A stretch of DNA of 64,000 nt from Chloroflexota bacterium (GTDB taxonomy: Bacteria > Chloroflexota > Anaerolineae > Anaerolineales > Villigracilaceae): NCBI GenBank assembly GCA_016234495.1, contig JACRBI010000045.1:1-64000 (forward strand). Direction: 5' to 3'. The notes beneath the pieces are model-generated. The model did not search any database. It was not told the DNA's origin and saw only the letters and a list, made by a program, of their open reading frames with translations. Below, piece by piece: positions 24,301 to 33,064 of this stretch. The number at the start of each line of letters is the position of its first letter. Positions within the stretch are counted from its first letter, which is position 1. A program made the translations under genes and the position numbers.

Positions 24301-25138
24301 TATCTTTCTCATACCCAAGTTTGATTAACAAATCTCCCGCAGCATCCTTGAAGATTCTTTTATGCTCGTCGGTGAAGTGTTTTCTCCATTCGCCTGTTTT
24401 GCCCGAGCGGAAGGTCGGGGACTTTTTCGGGTTGATGGATGTTTCGAGGGAATTAAGAATCAACTGTCGGGTCGTTGGGAGCGGGGCGCGGGCGAGGAGA
24501 TGCTCCATAATGCGGGTCAAGGCTGAGGCGCGGTCTAGAATCAAATCCTCAAAATGAATCGCCATTACTTCATCATGATCGAGCCAGCCGAGATACGGCG
24601 CGAAGCGGTCTGCGATGTTTAAAAATTCAACATCTGCGTCGGGGCGGCCCAAAATGCTGACAGTGAGCCGCGCATTGAAATCGGGCAACGATTGGTAGTA
24701 GGCGTGATGCACGTGGCGCGCTTCCATGTCGGTGACATAAAAAACGTGCGAGACAACCACATCGCGCGGGTCGCGAAAAATAAAAAAGGGAGCGAAGGCT
24801 GGCGAACACACGCGCTGGACTGCCTCCGGGCGGGCAAACAAATGCGCCGATGCAACGTCACACGGGCGGAGCGAATCCAGCCAGGCGAGCGCATCTTCAG
24901 GCTTGCGCTTGATTCCGCTTTCGCCTTCGTATTCGGCATAGAATGAGTGGATGCGTTTCGAGAACGGCGCGACATTTGAAAAACCAAGCAGAATCTGGTC
25001 GAGCAAGTGCGTTCCGCTTTTAGGGAAGGAAATGCCCAGCAAAATGGGCAGGTTCGCGGGCTGGGAGGCAAAGCGCACGCGCTGGCTCATTTTTTCGGTC
25101 TGGTAGATCACCGAACGGATGGATGACTTCAATCTCAT
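24290..25138 (-). CDS. Sulfotransferase (PAPS-dependent)
   Basis: A protein of 282 residues. The 5'-phosphosulfate loop is SFPKSGTHLLDQIL (PKSGT) near residue 36, and the 3'-phosphate motif is FRDPRDVVVSH near 127. FRSGKTGEWRKHF near 245 is the usual C-terminal PAPS-binding motif (RxGxxGxW). It ends GDLLIKLGYEKDNDW, nearly the same tail as two other sulfotransferases in this island. It would move sulfate from PAPS to a sugar hydroxyl or amine; PAPS can come from the fused ATP sulfurylase-APS kinase 11 kb away. Confidence 0.92.
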   Translation of the reverse strand: MRLKSSIRSVIYQTEKMSQRVRFASQPANLPILLGISFPKSGTHLLDQILLGFSNVAPFSKRIHSFYAEYEGESGIKRKPEDALAWLDSLRPCDVASAHLFARPEAVQRVCSPAFAPFFIFRDPRDVVVSHVFYVTDMEARHVHHAYYQSLPDFNARLTVSILGRPDADVEFLNIADRFAPYLGWLDHDEVMAIHFEDLILDRASALTRIMEHLLARAPLPTTRQLILNSLETSINPKKSPTFRSGKTGEWRKHFTDEHKRIFKDAAGDLLIKLGYEKDNDW

Positions 25139-25220
25139 GCCGATATTTAACCACAGATTTGATTCAAGCAGATACGCAAAGGGGATTTCAGGGTTATATA
25201 ATTGAATTGAGGATAATCAC

Positions 25221-25814
25221 TTGAAAAATACAATCTTCACCACCCCCATTCTGAGTTCGTTTCTACGCCTGCTTGCAAATTTGATTCTGCGCCTCGCCGG
25301 CTGGCGCGTGGACGGGAAATTACCGGACATCCCAAAATTTATCCTGGTTGGAGCGCCTCACACCTCAAACTGGGATTTTGTCCTGTTTCTCGGGATAGTC
25401 TTTCACCTGAAGGCAAATGTCAAATTCATGGGCAAGGCCGAACTGTTCCGCAGCCCGCTCGGCTGGTTCTTCTATTGGTGCGGCGGGATTCCCGTTGACC
25501 GCAAAAAGTCCACGGGGTTGGTGGAGCAAATGGTGGACGCCTGCAACAAGTCGGAGAATTTCATTCTAACCATCGCACCCGAAGGCACGCGCCACGGAGT
25601 GAAAGAATGGAAGCGCGGTTTTTATCACATCGCCAAAGGCGCGGAAATTCCGCTGGTCATGGCAAAAGTGGATGGCAGGCACAAGACCGTTCACGTCGGG
25701 CAGGTGTTCCATCTCACCGAGGATGCAGAAGCGGACATCAAATCAATTCAGGATTTATTCAAAGGCGTAATCGGGATCAAACCGAATAGGATGTACATTA
25801 CCCTGCAAGAATGA
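25221..25814 (+). CDS. Lysophospholipid-type acyltransferase (PlsC family)
   Basis: A protein of 197 residues starting at TTG 25221, eight bases after GAGG; no ATG lies in a better place. It opens with a hydrophobic helix (SFLRLLANLILRLAGW). The catalytic HX4D motif is APHTSNWDF near residue 47, and TIAPEGTR near 120 is the phosphate-binding motif. Such enzymes attach acyl chains to glycerophosphates or sugar lipids. It stands on the strand opposite the polysaccharide genes, divergent from a sulfotransferase, so its link to the glycan is uncertain. Confidence 0.9.
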   Translation: MKNTIFTTPILSSFLRLLANLILRLAGWRVDGKLPDIPKFILVGAPHTSNWDFVLFLGIVFHLKANVKFMGKAELFRSPLGWFFYWCGGIPVDRKKSTGLVEQMVDACNKSENFILTIAPEGTRHGVKEWKRGFYHIAKGAEIPLVMAKVDGRHKTVHVGQVFHLTEDAEADIKSIQDLFKGVIGIKPNRMYITLQE

Positions 25815-25828
25815 TATATGTATAAAAC

Positions 25829-27517
25829 ATGAAACAAATCTCGATCATCCTTCTGACCTTTATCCTGCTCGCTGCTCCCTCGGCAGTTCTCGCCGATATA
25901 GCTCCGCCCGCCAACCCGCCCGGCACAAATATTCAGCCGGGCGCAGAAACCACCCAAGTCCGCATGGCGGCTGAGACTGTGTTGATTGACGTAAAAGATA
26001 ACGGAGATTTGGGCGCCGCCCGCATCACCGCCGACTTCACCATGCGCAATCTGGGGAAAGTATCCGAAAGCATGGCTGTGCGATTCCCCGTCACCGCCAA
26101 CGACGGGTTTGGAAATTACCCCGAGATTCAAGAACTCGTCATCAAAGTTGACGGGCAGCAAATCCCATTTCAACGAGTCAACTACCCCGACATCAGATAC
26201 CAGGATCAGGATGTTCCGTGGGCGGAATTCAACGTCACCTTCCCTGCCGGGCAGGATGTTGCCGTTCAAGTTGCATACAACCTGAACGGATCGGGCTACA
26301 TGCCGTTCACAGCCTTTTATTACATCCTCGAAACCGGCGCAGGCTGGAAAGATACCATTGGCAGCGCGGACATTATTCTGCGTCTGCCCTATCCGGCGAG
26401 CACACAAAACGTAATCATGGACATGCAAATTGGCTGGGCAGAAACTTTCCCTGGTGTCATCGCAGGCAATGAAGTCCGCTGGCATTTTGACAACTTTGAG
26501 CCTGCCTTCGATGGCGCGGTTCAGAACATGGAATTCGCGCTGGTCGCCCCAGTGAACTGGAAAAACATCCTCAAAGAACAAAGCAACCTTTCAAAGAATC
26601 CCAACGACAGCGAAGCATGGGGGCGGCTTGCCAAAGCCTACAAGGAAATTTTTCTGATGGGCAGAGGCTACCGCATCGACGCGGGCGGCGGGGAGCTTTA
26701 TCAACTCAGCATCGAGGCTTACGAGAAATGCCTTGCGCTGAATCCCAATGACGCGCAATGGCACGCCGGTTTCTCAGACCTGCTCGCAAACCGCTCATAC
26801 TGGGACTCGTTTACGAATGGTTCAACATCTGATACCTACCGCGCGCTCGATGAAATCAACACAGCCCTGCAACTCGCGCCGCATGACCCCAAGGTTTTGG
26901 AAATTGCCGAAAATATTTATTTCATGTTCCCAGAGGGGATGACGCAAAACGAAAGCGGATACGACTTCCCGTGGCTGACTCAAACCCCAATCCCACAGCC
27001 CACCCCAACGCAGGCGCCAATCCTACCGACAGAAACCCCTGTGTTCCTTGACCCGCAATCTGTAAGCGGCACATATCAAAGCGACATGCTTACACTGGCC
27101 AACAACAAAAGGGTAAAACTGACATTAACTCTGAACGCCGATCAGTCAGCCGAATGGACAAGCGAATATGAAAATGAACCGTCAGTTATTTCAACAGGGA
27201 CATGGGCGGATAGCACAAAGGGTTGGTTCTATATATTTGTAAGAGACCCAAGCAATGTGCCCACCGTGATCAATGGCATCACCCTTGAAGGAGATACCCT
27301 GTATTTTTCCAGTCACAAATTTTATTACGGAGACCCGGGGTTGGATATCAAGATGCGGCGGGTAAATACCGCTCCGGTTATCCCGGAGTCAACTGACACA
27401 CCTCAACCAGCATCCGCTGAACCTGAACCTGTGCCATCTGCGCCCAAGCCGTCTCTGCCCATCTGCGGATCCGCTGCGTTGGTCGGAGTCATCTGGCTGG
27501 CGAGAAAACGCAGGTGA
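25829..27517 (+). CDS. Exported membrane-anchored protein with TPR-like region
   Basis: A protein of 562 residues. Signal peptide 1-23 ends in AVLA. The N-terminal beta-rich domain (about 40-250) has the alternating pattern of a DUF4424-type ectodomain, but the assignment is tentative. A helical TPR-like part follows (NPNDSEAWGRLAKAYKE, YEKCLALNPNDAQWHAGF). A Pro/Thr linker (PTPTQAPILPTETP) leads to a lipocalin-like beta region (SGTYQSDMLTL). A C-terminal hydrophobic helix with RKRR anchors it to the membrane. Such Thr/Pro linkers are common in exported Chloroflexota proteins. It starts 15 bp after the acyltransferase gene, so the two are probably co-transcribed. Confidence 0.75.
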   Translation: MKQISIILLTFILLAAPSAVLADIAPPANPPGTNIQPGAETTQVRMAAETVLIDVKDNGDLGAARITADFTMRNLGKVSESMAVRFPVTANDGFGNYPEIQELVIKVDGQQIPFQRVNYPDIRYQDQDVPWAEFNVTFPAGQDVAVQVAYNLNGSGYMPFTAFYYILETGAGWKDTIGSADIILRLPYPASTQNVIMDMQIGWAETFPGVIAGNEVRWHFDNFEPAFDGAVQNMEFALVAPVNWKNILKEQSNLSKNPNDSEAWGRLAKAYKEIFLMGRGYRIDAGGGELYQLSIEAYEKCLALNPNDAQWHAGFSDLLANRSYWDSFTNGSTSDTYRALDEINTALQLAPHDPKVLEIAENIYFMFPEGMTQNESGYDFPWLTQTPIPQPTPTQAPILPTETPVFLDPQSVSGTYQSDMLTLANNKRVKLTLTLNADQSAEWTSEYENEPSVISTGTWADSTKGWFYIFVRDPSNVPTVINGITLEGDTLYFSSHKFYYGDPGLDIKMRRVNTAPVIPESTDTPQPASAEPEPVPSAPKPSLPICGSAALVGVIWLARKRR

Positions 27518-27560
27518 GCCGGCTTATTGTTTCAGGAATAATTAATACTGATAGCCCAAA

Positions 27561-28118
27561 ATGCCGCCGACAAGATACATTCAAACTGCGAGACAGTTTC
27601 AATTTCTACAACGATTGACTCTTGCCCGTGAACGACTGCTCAAATCTTTTGCAGGATTAAGTCAAACCGCTCTTTGCACGGAGCCAGTCGCAGGTGATTG
27701 GACAATCAAGGATATTCTTGGTCATTTATCAACTTGGAATGATGAATTTCGGGCTGCGCTACGGGACATTCTGAAAAAGGAATCCGCCCAACAGAAACGC
27801 CTTACCTACGACAAAAATGATTTTGTGGATTGGGAGCAATTCGGCATGGCAGAAAAGCGCAAGTGGTCATGGAAGCGAATCCGTGCCGACTTTGACCGGG
27901 ATTATGACGAAGGAGTGGAATTGATCCTCAACCTGAAACCGCGCGAATTCAGGCAATATGGAATGGTCCCGTGGACGATCAAGCCTTCCAGAAAAATGAC
28001 CAAGGAAAACACCCCAAAATTGGAAAGAGTCGAAACGCTCGTCACCTTTCACTGGCGGCATATGAACTTTCATTCCCGTTTGATCGAAAAGTGGCGGGAG
28101 AAAAAAGAAACTGATTGA
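27561..28118 (+). CDS. DinB/ClbS-like four-helix protein
   Basis: A protein of 185 residues with the DinB-like layout: GDWTIKDILGHLSTWNDEF carries the first metal-type His (GHLSTW) and the C-terminal TFHWRHMNFHSRLIEKW the others. The fold binds a divalent metal and is used by thiol transferases and by ClbS-type resistance proteins. Its substrate here is unknown. It is convergent with the minus-strand glycan genes, with 23 bp between the stop codons and no clear terminator. Confidence 0.8.
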   Translation: MPPTRYIQTARQFQFLQRLTLARERLLKSFAGLSQTALCTEPVAGDWTIKDILGHLSTWNDEFRAALRDILKKESAQQKRLTYDKNDFVDWEQFGMAEKRKWSWKRIRADFDRDYDEGVELILNLKPREFRQYGMVPWTIKPSRKMTKENTPKLERVETLVTFHWRHMNFHSRLIEKWREKKETD

Positions 28119-28141
28119 AAACCAAAAACAAAACTTTACGC

Positions 28142-29773
28142 CTATTCTCCCAGCAGAAAATCCCCGCCCTTCAACACCCCATCCACAATCACCTGCACCG
28201 CCTCCGACCGCCAAGGCGCCAACTCATCCAGCGCAAACGACTTCAGCCTCGTCTGCGTGGCGCGGACGGACGGCTCAAGAAACTCTCCAAACGGCAGTGA
28301 CGTTTTGAACAACTGGTAATACAAAAACCTGCGCGCGTTGCGTTTGAACTCAAGCGGGACATCAATCGAATCAACCGCTAAAAATTCTTTCATCTTTCTT
28401 CTTGCATCTTCAACCGTCTGCGGAAAAAATACAGTGGGGTATTGTGTAAACCTTGCCCTGCCAGCGCACAGCACCGCCGCACCCATGATGGATGCTTCAA
28501 GCCCAATCGTGGAATTGTAGATCATCACGAACTTGGATCTCTGAATCAACTCGTAGGAACTCAAAGTCTCACGCGGACTCACAAAAACGACATTCGGTTC
28601 TTTGTCCACGCCCCGGCTTGATACCCAACCTTCGACAGTTTCGCGGCTGGATTTTCTCACCCGCAACTCGTCGGGGTGGGCGCGGATGACGAACAAGGTC
28701 TCACGGTTCTCACGCGCAATCTCCAAAACCATATCAAGCCAGTCGAACATGTCTTCAAAAACAGTGTTGGCGTGCGGCTGGCTGGTATCAAAGATGACAT
28801 TGGTAAAGACGGGCACGATCTGCTTGAAGTCTGCCGCCTTCTTCAAAAAAGACTCGTCGAGTCCTTTCATGTCCGCCCAAAATTTGATGCCCGCCATCGT
28901 GAAGTCGCCTTGAAAGCGCTTTGCAAGGTACGCATCGAGTTTGGCATTTTGTTCTTCGTTCATTTCAAATTGATCGGGGATGTGAATCGGATAGGCGGTC
29001 GCTTCGCCTGCGGTGAAGTAGGCCGTCGCAGGCTGCAAACCAACCTCATGTGTGATGACTCGAATGCCGCGCTTCAACGCCATGTATCGCGCAGTCGCTT
29101 CGGGGAAGAACTGCCCATTAAAAACCACAACAGCCCGAGGTTGAGTCAGATCGAGCATTTCATCAAATTTCTGCGCCACATTCCACGCCGACAAAATATA
29201 TTCCCTGAAAAGATAACGAGTCGATTCATCGTCATTCAGGTGGTGAATGCGGAGAACCCAGCGCAAGCCAGGCAGACACAACGAACCAAGCGGAATTTCG
29301 TGATAAGTGAAACGTGATAAGTGATCGACATCCAAACCAGAGAGCGCATTTTCAAGTTCAGGGCCTCGCTGAAAATCGAACCAGTTGACGCCCGACTTTC
29401 CAACTTTCAAACCTTCGAACTTTTCAACGCCGTTATACAAAGCCTTCGCCTGCGCCACGCACGATTTACACGGCATCTCTTTTTGCGGGTTGTCGCGATT
29501 CGTTCCCAGCACGCAATGACTCATGCCGGAGTTACATGCAAAATAAATAACGGGGATGCCCTGCAAGCGGAACGCCCACGAGGTCAGCAAATGAAAGCCG
29601 CTGTTCCATGAAAGATCATCAATGCCAGTGGATGCCTTGAAGAAGATGACAGGCGCGCCAGTGGAAGTTGGCGAGTTGCGAGTTACGAGTTGCGCGACTC
29701 GCGCGATCTTGAGATTATTGAGCCTGCGGACGAGTCCGCGTTTGATTCGTTGGGTGAAAAATTCTTTGAGCAT
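28142..29773 (-). CDS. Capsule-type glycosyltransferase, GT-B-like
   Basis: A protein of 543 residues. The N-terminal half has a Cys pair set (CNSGMSHC, then CKSC) that may bind a metal. HEVGLQPATAYFTAGEATAY lies in the middle. The C-terminal half resembles capsule polysaccharide or CDP-glycerol-type transferases: FVIRAHPDELRVRKSSRETV, then SYELIQRSKFVMIYNSTIGLEA, the usual nucleotide-sugar site. Residues near 27-40 (AQLVTRNSPTSTG) are read from a tandem 7-bp repeat at 29,672-29,699, so this N-terminal stretch is probably a repeat insertion and not ancestral. Confidence 0.8.
   Translation of the reverse strand: MLKEFFTQRIKRGLVRRLNNLKIARVAQLVTRNSPTSTGAPVIFFKASTGIDDLSWNSGFHLLTSWAFRLQGIPVIYFACNSGMSHCVLGTNRDNPQKEMPCKSCVAQAKALYNGVEKFEGLKVGKSGVNWFDFQRGPELENALSGLDVDHLSRFTYHEIPLGSLCLPGLRWVLRIHHLNDDESTRYLFREYILSAWNVAQKFDEMLDLTQPRAVVVFNGQFFPEATARYMALKRGIRVITHEVGLQPATAYFTAGEATAYPIHIPDQFEMNEEQNAKLDAYLAKRFQGDFTMAGIKFWADMKGLDESFLKKAADFKQIVPVFTNVIFDTSQPHANTVFEDMFDWLDMVLEIARENRETLFVIRAHPDELRVRKSSRETVEGWVSSRGVDKEPNVVFVSPRETLSSYELIQRSKFVMIYNSTIGLEASIMGAAVLCAGRARFTQYPTVFFPQTVEDARRKMKEFLAVDSIDVPLEFKRNARRFLYYQLFKTSLPFGEFLEPSVRATQTRLKSFALDELAPWRSEAVQVIVDGVLKGGDFLLGE
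29672..29699. repeat. Heptanucleotide array inside a glycosyltransferase gene
   Basis: CGAGTTG, CGAGTTA, CGAGTTG, CGCGACT in exact 7-bp register. It is translated as part of LVTRNSP near the N terminus of the 543-residue transferase. The same unit occurs at 43,997-44,017 inside another glycosyltransferase gene. Confidence 0.85.
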
Positions 29774-29787
29774 GGAAATCGCTATGT

Positions 29788-29957
29788 GGGAATCGGGAGT
29801 TGGGAATCGTCTTTGGGGGAGTCGGACAGGTCAATATCGTATGGAGCGACATCCTCGCAAAAGGTAACATCCCTTGATTTGTGCCACACCTCCAGGTTTT
29901 TCAAACTCTTTATGCTTACCACGCGACTCTCGAATCACGATTCTCGAATCCCAATTT
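29788..29957. repeat. Two heptanucleotide arrays in the spacer after a sulfotransferase gene
   Basis: GGGAATC GGGAGTT GGGAATC runs at 29,788-29,808, and TCGAATC ACGATTC TCGAATC CCAATTT at 29,930-29,957, in roughly complementary sense, so the spacer could fold. The second array starts six bases after the stop codon of the sulfotransferase gene on the minus strand. No gene is seen in 29,774-29,963. Confidence 0.8.
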
Positions 29958-29963
29958 CCGTTT

Positions 29964-30818
29964 TTACCAATCATTATCCTTTTCGTAGCCAAGCCTAACC
30001 AGCAGGTCGCCAGAAACTTCCTTGAAGAGCATTTTATTTTCTTCCGAAAAATGCTGCTTCCAGCCGCCTGTCTTCCCCGAGCGGAAGGTGTGACTCTTCT
30101 TCGGCTGGATCGCATCCACTAAAACAGCAAGCGCCTTTTCGCGCCGAGTTGGAATTTTATAGCCGGTCTTTTCAACTTCATCGAGCATGGACAAAAGAGT
30201 CGCATCACGGTTGTTGATGAGGTCTTCAAAGCGGATGCACTTCACATTCTTTTGGCGGGAGACATCGAGCCATTGAAAGACGCCGTCATACCTTTGCCTG
30301 ACGCTGACCATTTTCAACCCGTCACGGTCAATGCCGGTGATGGCCACGTTAAGCCTCGCGCCGAAGTCAGGCAGGGAGTTGTAATATGCGTGCATCCCAT
30401 GTTCTTCGTGCATGTCGGTCGCAAAGAAGACTTGTGAGACGAGCATATCTCTCGGGTCGCGATAAATAAAATAGTTGACGCGCCCTGCCCCAGTCAAGAA
30501 AGATGCGTTCTCTTTTGTTGCATCCACATACCCCCAGCCGATGACTCCCGCAGGCACAGACTTCAAATCAGCAAGAATATCGTCCGCCGTCCTTCGTCCA
30601 CCGTCTTTTTTGATCGTACGAATCGGGTCGGCATCCACATATTTATACGGCATGATTCTGGTGAAGCCGTTCAGGATTTGCAGAAGCAGATGCGAGCCGC
30701 TTTTGGGCTTGGAGTTGCCAAAGATGGGCGGCGCGTCAGTGAAGGAAAACCGCTTCCAGCGCAAGATGGCTTGGGCGGTTTTGCCAAATGGGCGGAGCGT
30801 GCGGCGTAATTTTTTCAT
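29964..30818 (-). CDS. Sulfotransferase (PAPS-dependent), second copy
   Basis: A protein of 284 residues from ATG 30818; the TTG just before it is less likely. The 5'-phosphosulfate loop is KPKSGSHLLLQIL near residue 34 and the 3'-phosphate motif YRDPRDMLVSQ near 140. FRSGKTGGWKQHF and the tail GDLLVRLGYEKDNDW match the first copy closely, so the two are paralogues. KKDGGRRTADD near residue 70 is encoded by a tandem 7-bp repeat (30,581-30,608) and looks like an in-frame insertion in a surface loop. It probably sulfates a different position on the same glycan. Confidence 0.91.
   Translation of the reverse strand: MKKLRRTLRPFGKTAQAILRWKRFSFTDAPPIFGNSKPKSGSHLLLQILNGFTRIMPYKYVDADPIRTIKKDGGRRTADDILADLKSVPAGVIGWGYVDATKENASFLTGAGRVNYFIYRDPRDMLVSQVFFATDMHEEHGMHAYYNSLPDFGARLNVAITGIDRDGLKMVSVRQRYDGVFQWLDVSRQKNVKCIRFEDLINNRDATLLSMLDEVEKTGYKIPTRREKALAVLVDAIQPKKSHTFRSGKTGGWKQHFSEENKMLFKEVSGDLLVRLGYEKDNDW
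30581..30608. repeat. Heptanucleotide array inside a sulfotransferase gene
   Basis: CGTCCGC CGTCCTT CGTCCAC CGTCTTT, four units in 7-bp register, translated on the minus strand as KDGGRRTAD. Its length keeps the reading frame open. Confidence 0.8.
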
Positions 30819-30829
30819 CAAGTTTAAAA

Positions 30830-30883
30830 GTTAGAAAGTTGGAAGGTTGCATTTAACTTTCTAACCTGCAAACCTTCCAACTT
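30830..30883. repeat. Heptanucleotide-type palindromic spacer
   Basis: GTTAGAAAGTT (30,830-30,840) pairs with AACTTTCTAAC (30,855-30,865), and AAGTTGGAAGGTT (30,837-30,849) with AACCTTCCAACTT (30,871-30,883). The units run in 7-bp steps. It fills the spacer between a sulfotransferase and the first NeuB-type gene and could act as an RNA hairpin. Confidence 0.75.
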
Positions 30884-30894
30884 GAAAACTCGTT

Positions 30895-31776
30895 CTATTC
30901 GTTCACAACGCGGCGGAGTTTCTTCATTGAACCCTTTTCGGATTCGTAGACCTTTTTCACGCCGTCGCCCAAACCTGCTTCGGTCACGCGGATGTATTTG
31001 ACGAGGCGTTCAAATCCGCCGGGCTCAACAGACGCGGCCTGATCACTGCCCCACATGGCGCGGTCAAGCGTGATGTGACGTTCAATGGATGTCGCACCGA
31101 GCGCAATCGCCACCGCCGAGGGCACAAGCCCAACTTCGTGGCCGGAGTAACCAATGGGATTATTCGGGAATTCCTTGCGCAGCGTTTCGATCATGCGCAA
31201 GTTCAATTCCTCAGGCTCGCAAGGATAGGTGCTGGTGCAGTGCATGATGACGAGATTATCTTCACCGACTGCATTCACGCCTTTATGGATCTGCTCCATC
31301 GTGGACATGCCCGTTGAAATGATGACAGGTTTGCCCGTCTTGCGGACATGCTTCATCAGGTTGTGGTCGGTGAGCGAAGCCGATGGAACCTTGTAGGCAG
31401 GCGTGTCGAACTTTTCCATGAAATCCACCGAAGGCTCATCCCAGACGGAAACCATCCAGTCAATTTTCTTTTCCTTGCAGTAGCGGTCGATCTCGCGGTA
31501 TTGCTCTTCGTTGAATTCAACCTTGTAACGATAATCCAAATAAGAGATATAACCCCACGGCGTCTCGCGCATTTGCTTTTGCTGTTCAGGCGGCGTACAC
31601 ACTTCGGGCGTGCGCTTCTGGAACTTCACAGCATCTGCGCCGGCGTGAGCGGCAGCGTCGATGATTTTCTTGGCGACGTCGAGGTCGCCGTTGTGATTGA
31701 TGCCCACCTCGGCAATGATGTAAGCCGGATGTCCATCACCCATCATTCGATTTCCAAATTTAATTTCACGAGCCAT
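30895..31776 (-). CDS. NeuB-type nonulosonic acid synthase without SAF domain
   Basis: A protein of 293 residues that condenses a modified hexose with phosphoenolpyruvate in the NeuB TIM barrel: AYIIAEVGINHNGDLDVAKK, VKFQKRTPEV, VISTGMST, HCTSTYPCEPEELNL, GYSGHE and the catalytic-type ERHITLDRAMWGSDQAAS. Full NeuB and PseI proteins are about 330-350 residues with a C-terminal antifreeze-like SAF domain; this one stops after the barrel. AAGGAGA precedes the ATG. Next to it lie the CMP-sugar synthetase fusion and a PtmA-like SDR, so it probably makes a sialic or legionaminic acid type sugar. Confidence 0.93.
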   Translation of the reverse strand: MAREIKFGNRMMGDGHPAYIIAEVGINHNGDLDVAKKIIDAAAHAGADAVKFQKRTPEVCTPPEQQKQMRETPWGYISYLDYRYKVEFNEEQYREIDRYCKEKKIDWMVSVWDEPSVDFMEKFDTPAYKVPSASLTDHNLMKHVRKTGKPVIISTGMSTMEQIHKGVNAVGEDNLVIMHCTSTYPCEPEELNLRMIETLRKEFPNNPIGYSGHEVGLVPSAVAIALGATSIERHITLDRAMWGSDQAASVEPGGFERLVKYIRVTEAGLGDGVKKVYESEKGSMKKLRRVVNE

Positions 31777-31792
31777 TTTTTTCTCCTTATGA

Positions 31793-31818
31793 GTAGTACC
31801 GACTTAAGTCGGCACTAC
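31793..31818. repeat. Palindrome holding the stop codon of the CMP-sugar synthetase gene
   Basis: GTAGT, then CCGACTTAAGTCGG (perfect 14-bp palindrome, 31,799-31,812), then ACTAC. The minus-strand gene ends inside it: its last residues VVPT and the TAA come from the palindrome. Confidence 0.8.
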
Positions 31819-33030
31819 GGTTTTTAAAATTAATTCACACAGTTCACGAATTGCTCCGTGGCCGCCTGCCTTCGTCAAAACAAAATCGGCAGCACGGATC
31901 ACCTCGGGATACGCATCCGCAACCGCCACAGACCAGCCCGCGATCTCAAAACATGGAAGGTCGTTCAGGTCGTTGCCGAGATAGACGACATTCTCCGCTT
32001 TGATATTTTTCTGAGCAAGGACTTCGCGCATCACGCGCCCTTTGTCCTGCAACCCGATCCCATGCATGGCCTCCACCCCCATCTTTTTCGCGCGCGCCAT
32101 CACAACCGGGTTCGGCTCCGAAGAGAGAATCATCACCTCGATACCTTTTTCACGCAGGGTCTTGATGTGCATACTGTCGCTGCGCGAAGCCGTGACCGAT
32201 TCCCTGCCATCCTGATCGGTGCTGACCAGGTTGTCCGTCACCACGCCATCGAAATCACAGATGAGCATTTTAATCGTTTCAGGCATGGCGCGGCGCGGCT
32301 GGCCCGGGGAGACCATTTCCAATCCACTGTAGACCAACGCCTCGTACTTTGACCAGTCCGACAGCGTATCAATATCCACAGTATATTTCGAGTCGATTAA
32401 CAACGGGTAAACAACATCGCCCGTCAATGATTTCTTGTTGAGGATGGTTGAAGAACGGATCGTGTCAATGTGGCCGGTCTGCCAGTAGACAGGCGGCAGG
32501 ATCTGCCTCGGCGCGTTATACGGCTCGACAATTCCCGGCACTTCAAGCAGCGGGTCGAGCGGTTTGCCTTCGCCGTTGAAACGCCACATCTTGAACGGGT
32601 TTTGCGCGGCAGGCACCACTCCGCGCACACAATCTGCGTCTTCGTGGTTTAGCAAAATACGAATGGCATCATCCACCATCGTCAACGGGCGGATGGGCGA
32701 AGTGGGACGCAACTGCACGACGACCTCAGGGTGGTACGCCTCGACCTCTGCCAGCCACTTCAACGCATGTTCAAAAACAGGCAGGTCGGTGGAATTGTCT
32801 TGAGCAAACTCCGCAGGACGCAGGAAGGGAGTCTCTGCTCCCCACTCGCGCGCGACTGCCGCGATCTCTTCGTCATCAGTGGAGACAATGACACGAGTCA
32901 CCAATGCAGATTGCTTCGCCGCGGCGATGCTCCACGCGATGAGCGGATAGCCCGCAAAGCTGCGGATATTCTTACGCGGGATGCCTTTCGAGCCGCCGCG
33001 GGCAGGGATGAGGGCGAGGATGTCGGTCAT
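31804..33030 (-). CDS. CMP-nonulosonate synthetase fused to KdsC-like HAD phosphatase
   Basis: A protein of 408 residues from ATG 33030; upstream in-frame codons overlap the SDR gene. The N-terminal 230 residues are a NeuA-type cytidylyltransferase: LALIPARGGSKGIPRKNIR, STDDEEIA, QLRPTSPIR. The C-terminal 170 residues are a HAD phosphatase of the KdsC type: ICDFDGVVTDN, LSSEPNPVV, GNDLNDLPC. The fusion joins sugar activation with removal of the 9-phosphate, or uses the HAD part structurally, as in animal CMAS. The neighbouring NeuB-type synthase would feed it. Confidence 0.93.
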   Translation of the reverse strand: MTDILALIPARGGSKGIPRKNIRSFAGYPLIAWSIAAAKQSALVTRVIVSTDDEEIAAVAREWGAETPFLRPAEFAQDNSTDLPVFEHALKWLAEVEAYHPEVVVQLRPTSPIRPLTMVDDAIRILLNHEDADCVRGVVPAAQNPFKMWRFNGEGKPLDPLLEVPGIVEPYNAPRQILPPVYWQTGHIDTIRSSTILNKKSLTGDVVYPLLIDSKYTVDIDTLSDWSKYEALVYSGLEMVSPGQPRRAMPETIKMLICDFDGVVTDNLVSTDQDGRESVTASRSDSMHIKTLREKGIEVMILSSEPNPVVMARAKKMGVEAMHGIGLQDKGRVMREVLAQKNIKAENVVYLGNDLNDLPCFEIAGWSVAVADAYPEVIRAADFVLTKAGGHGAIRELCELILKTVVPT

Positions 33031-33040
33031 TGTTATTTCC

Positions 33041-33064
33041 CTGGAGGCACAGCATGCTGTGCCC
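33041..33064. repeat. GGCACAGCATGCTGTGCC palindrome
   Basis: A perfect 18-bp palindrome in the short spacer between the SDR and CMP-synthetase genes, one base before the TAA of the SDR gene. It belongs with the other GC-rich palindromes that fill the island's spacers. Confidence 0.7.
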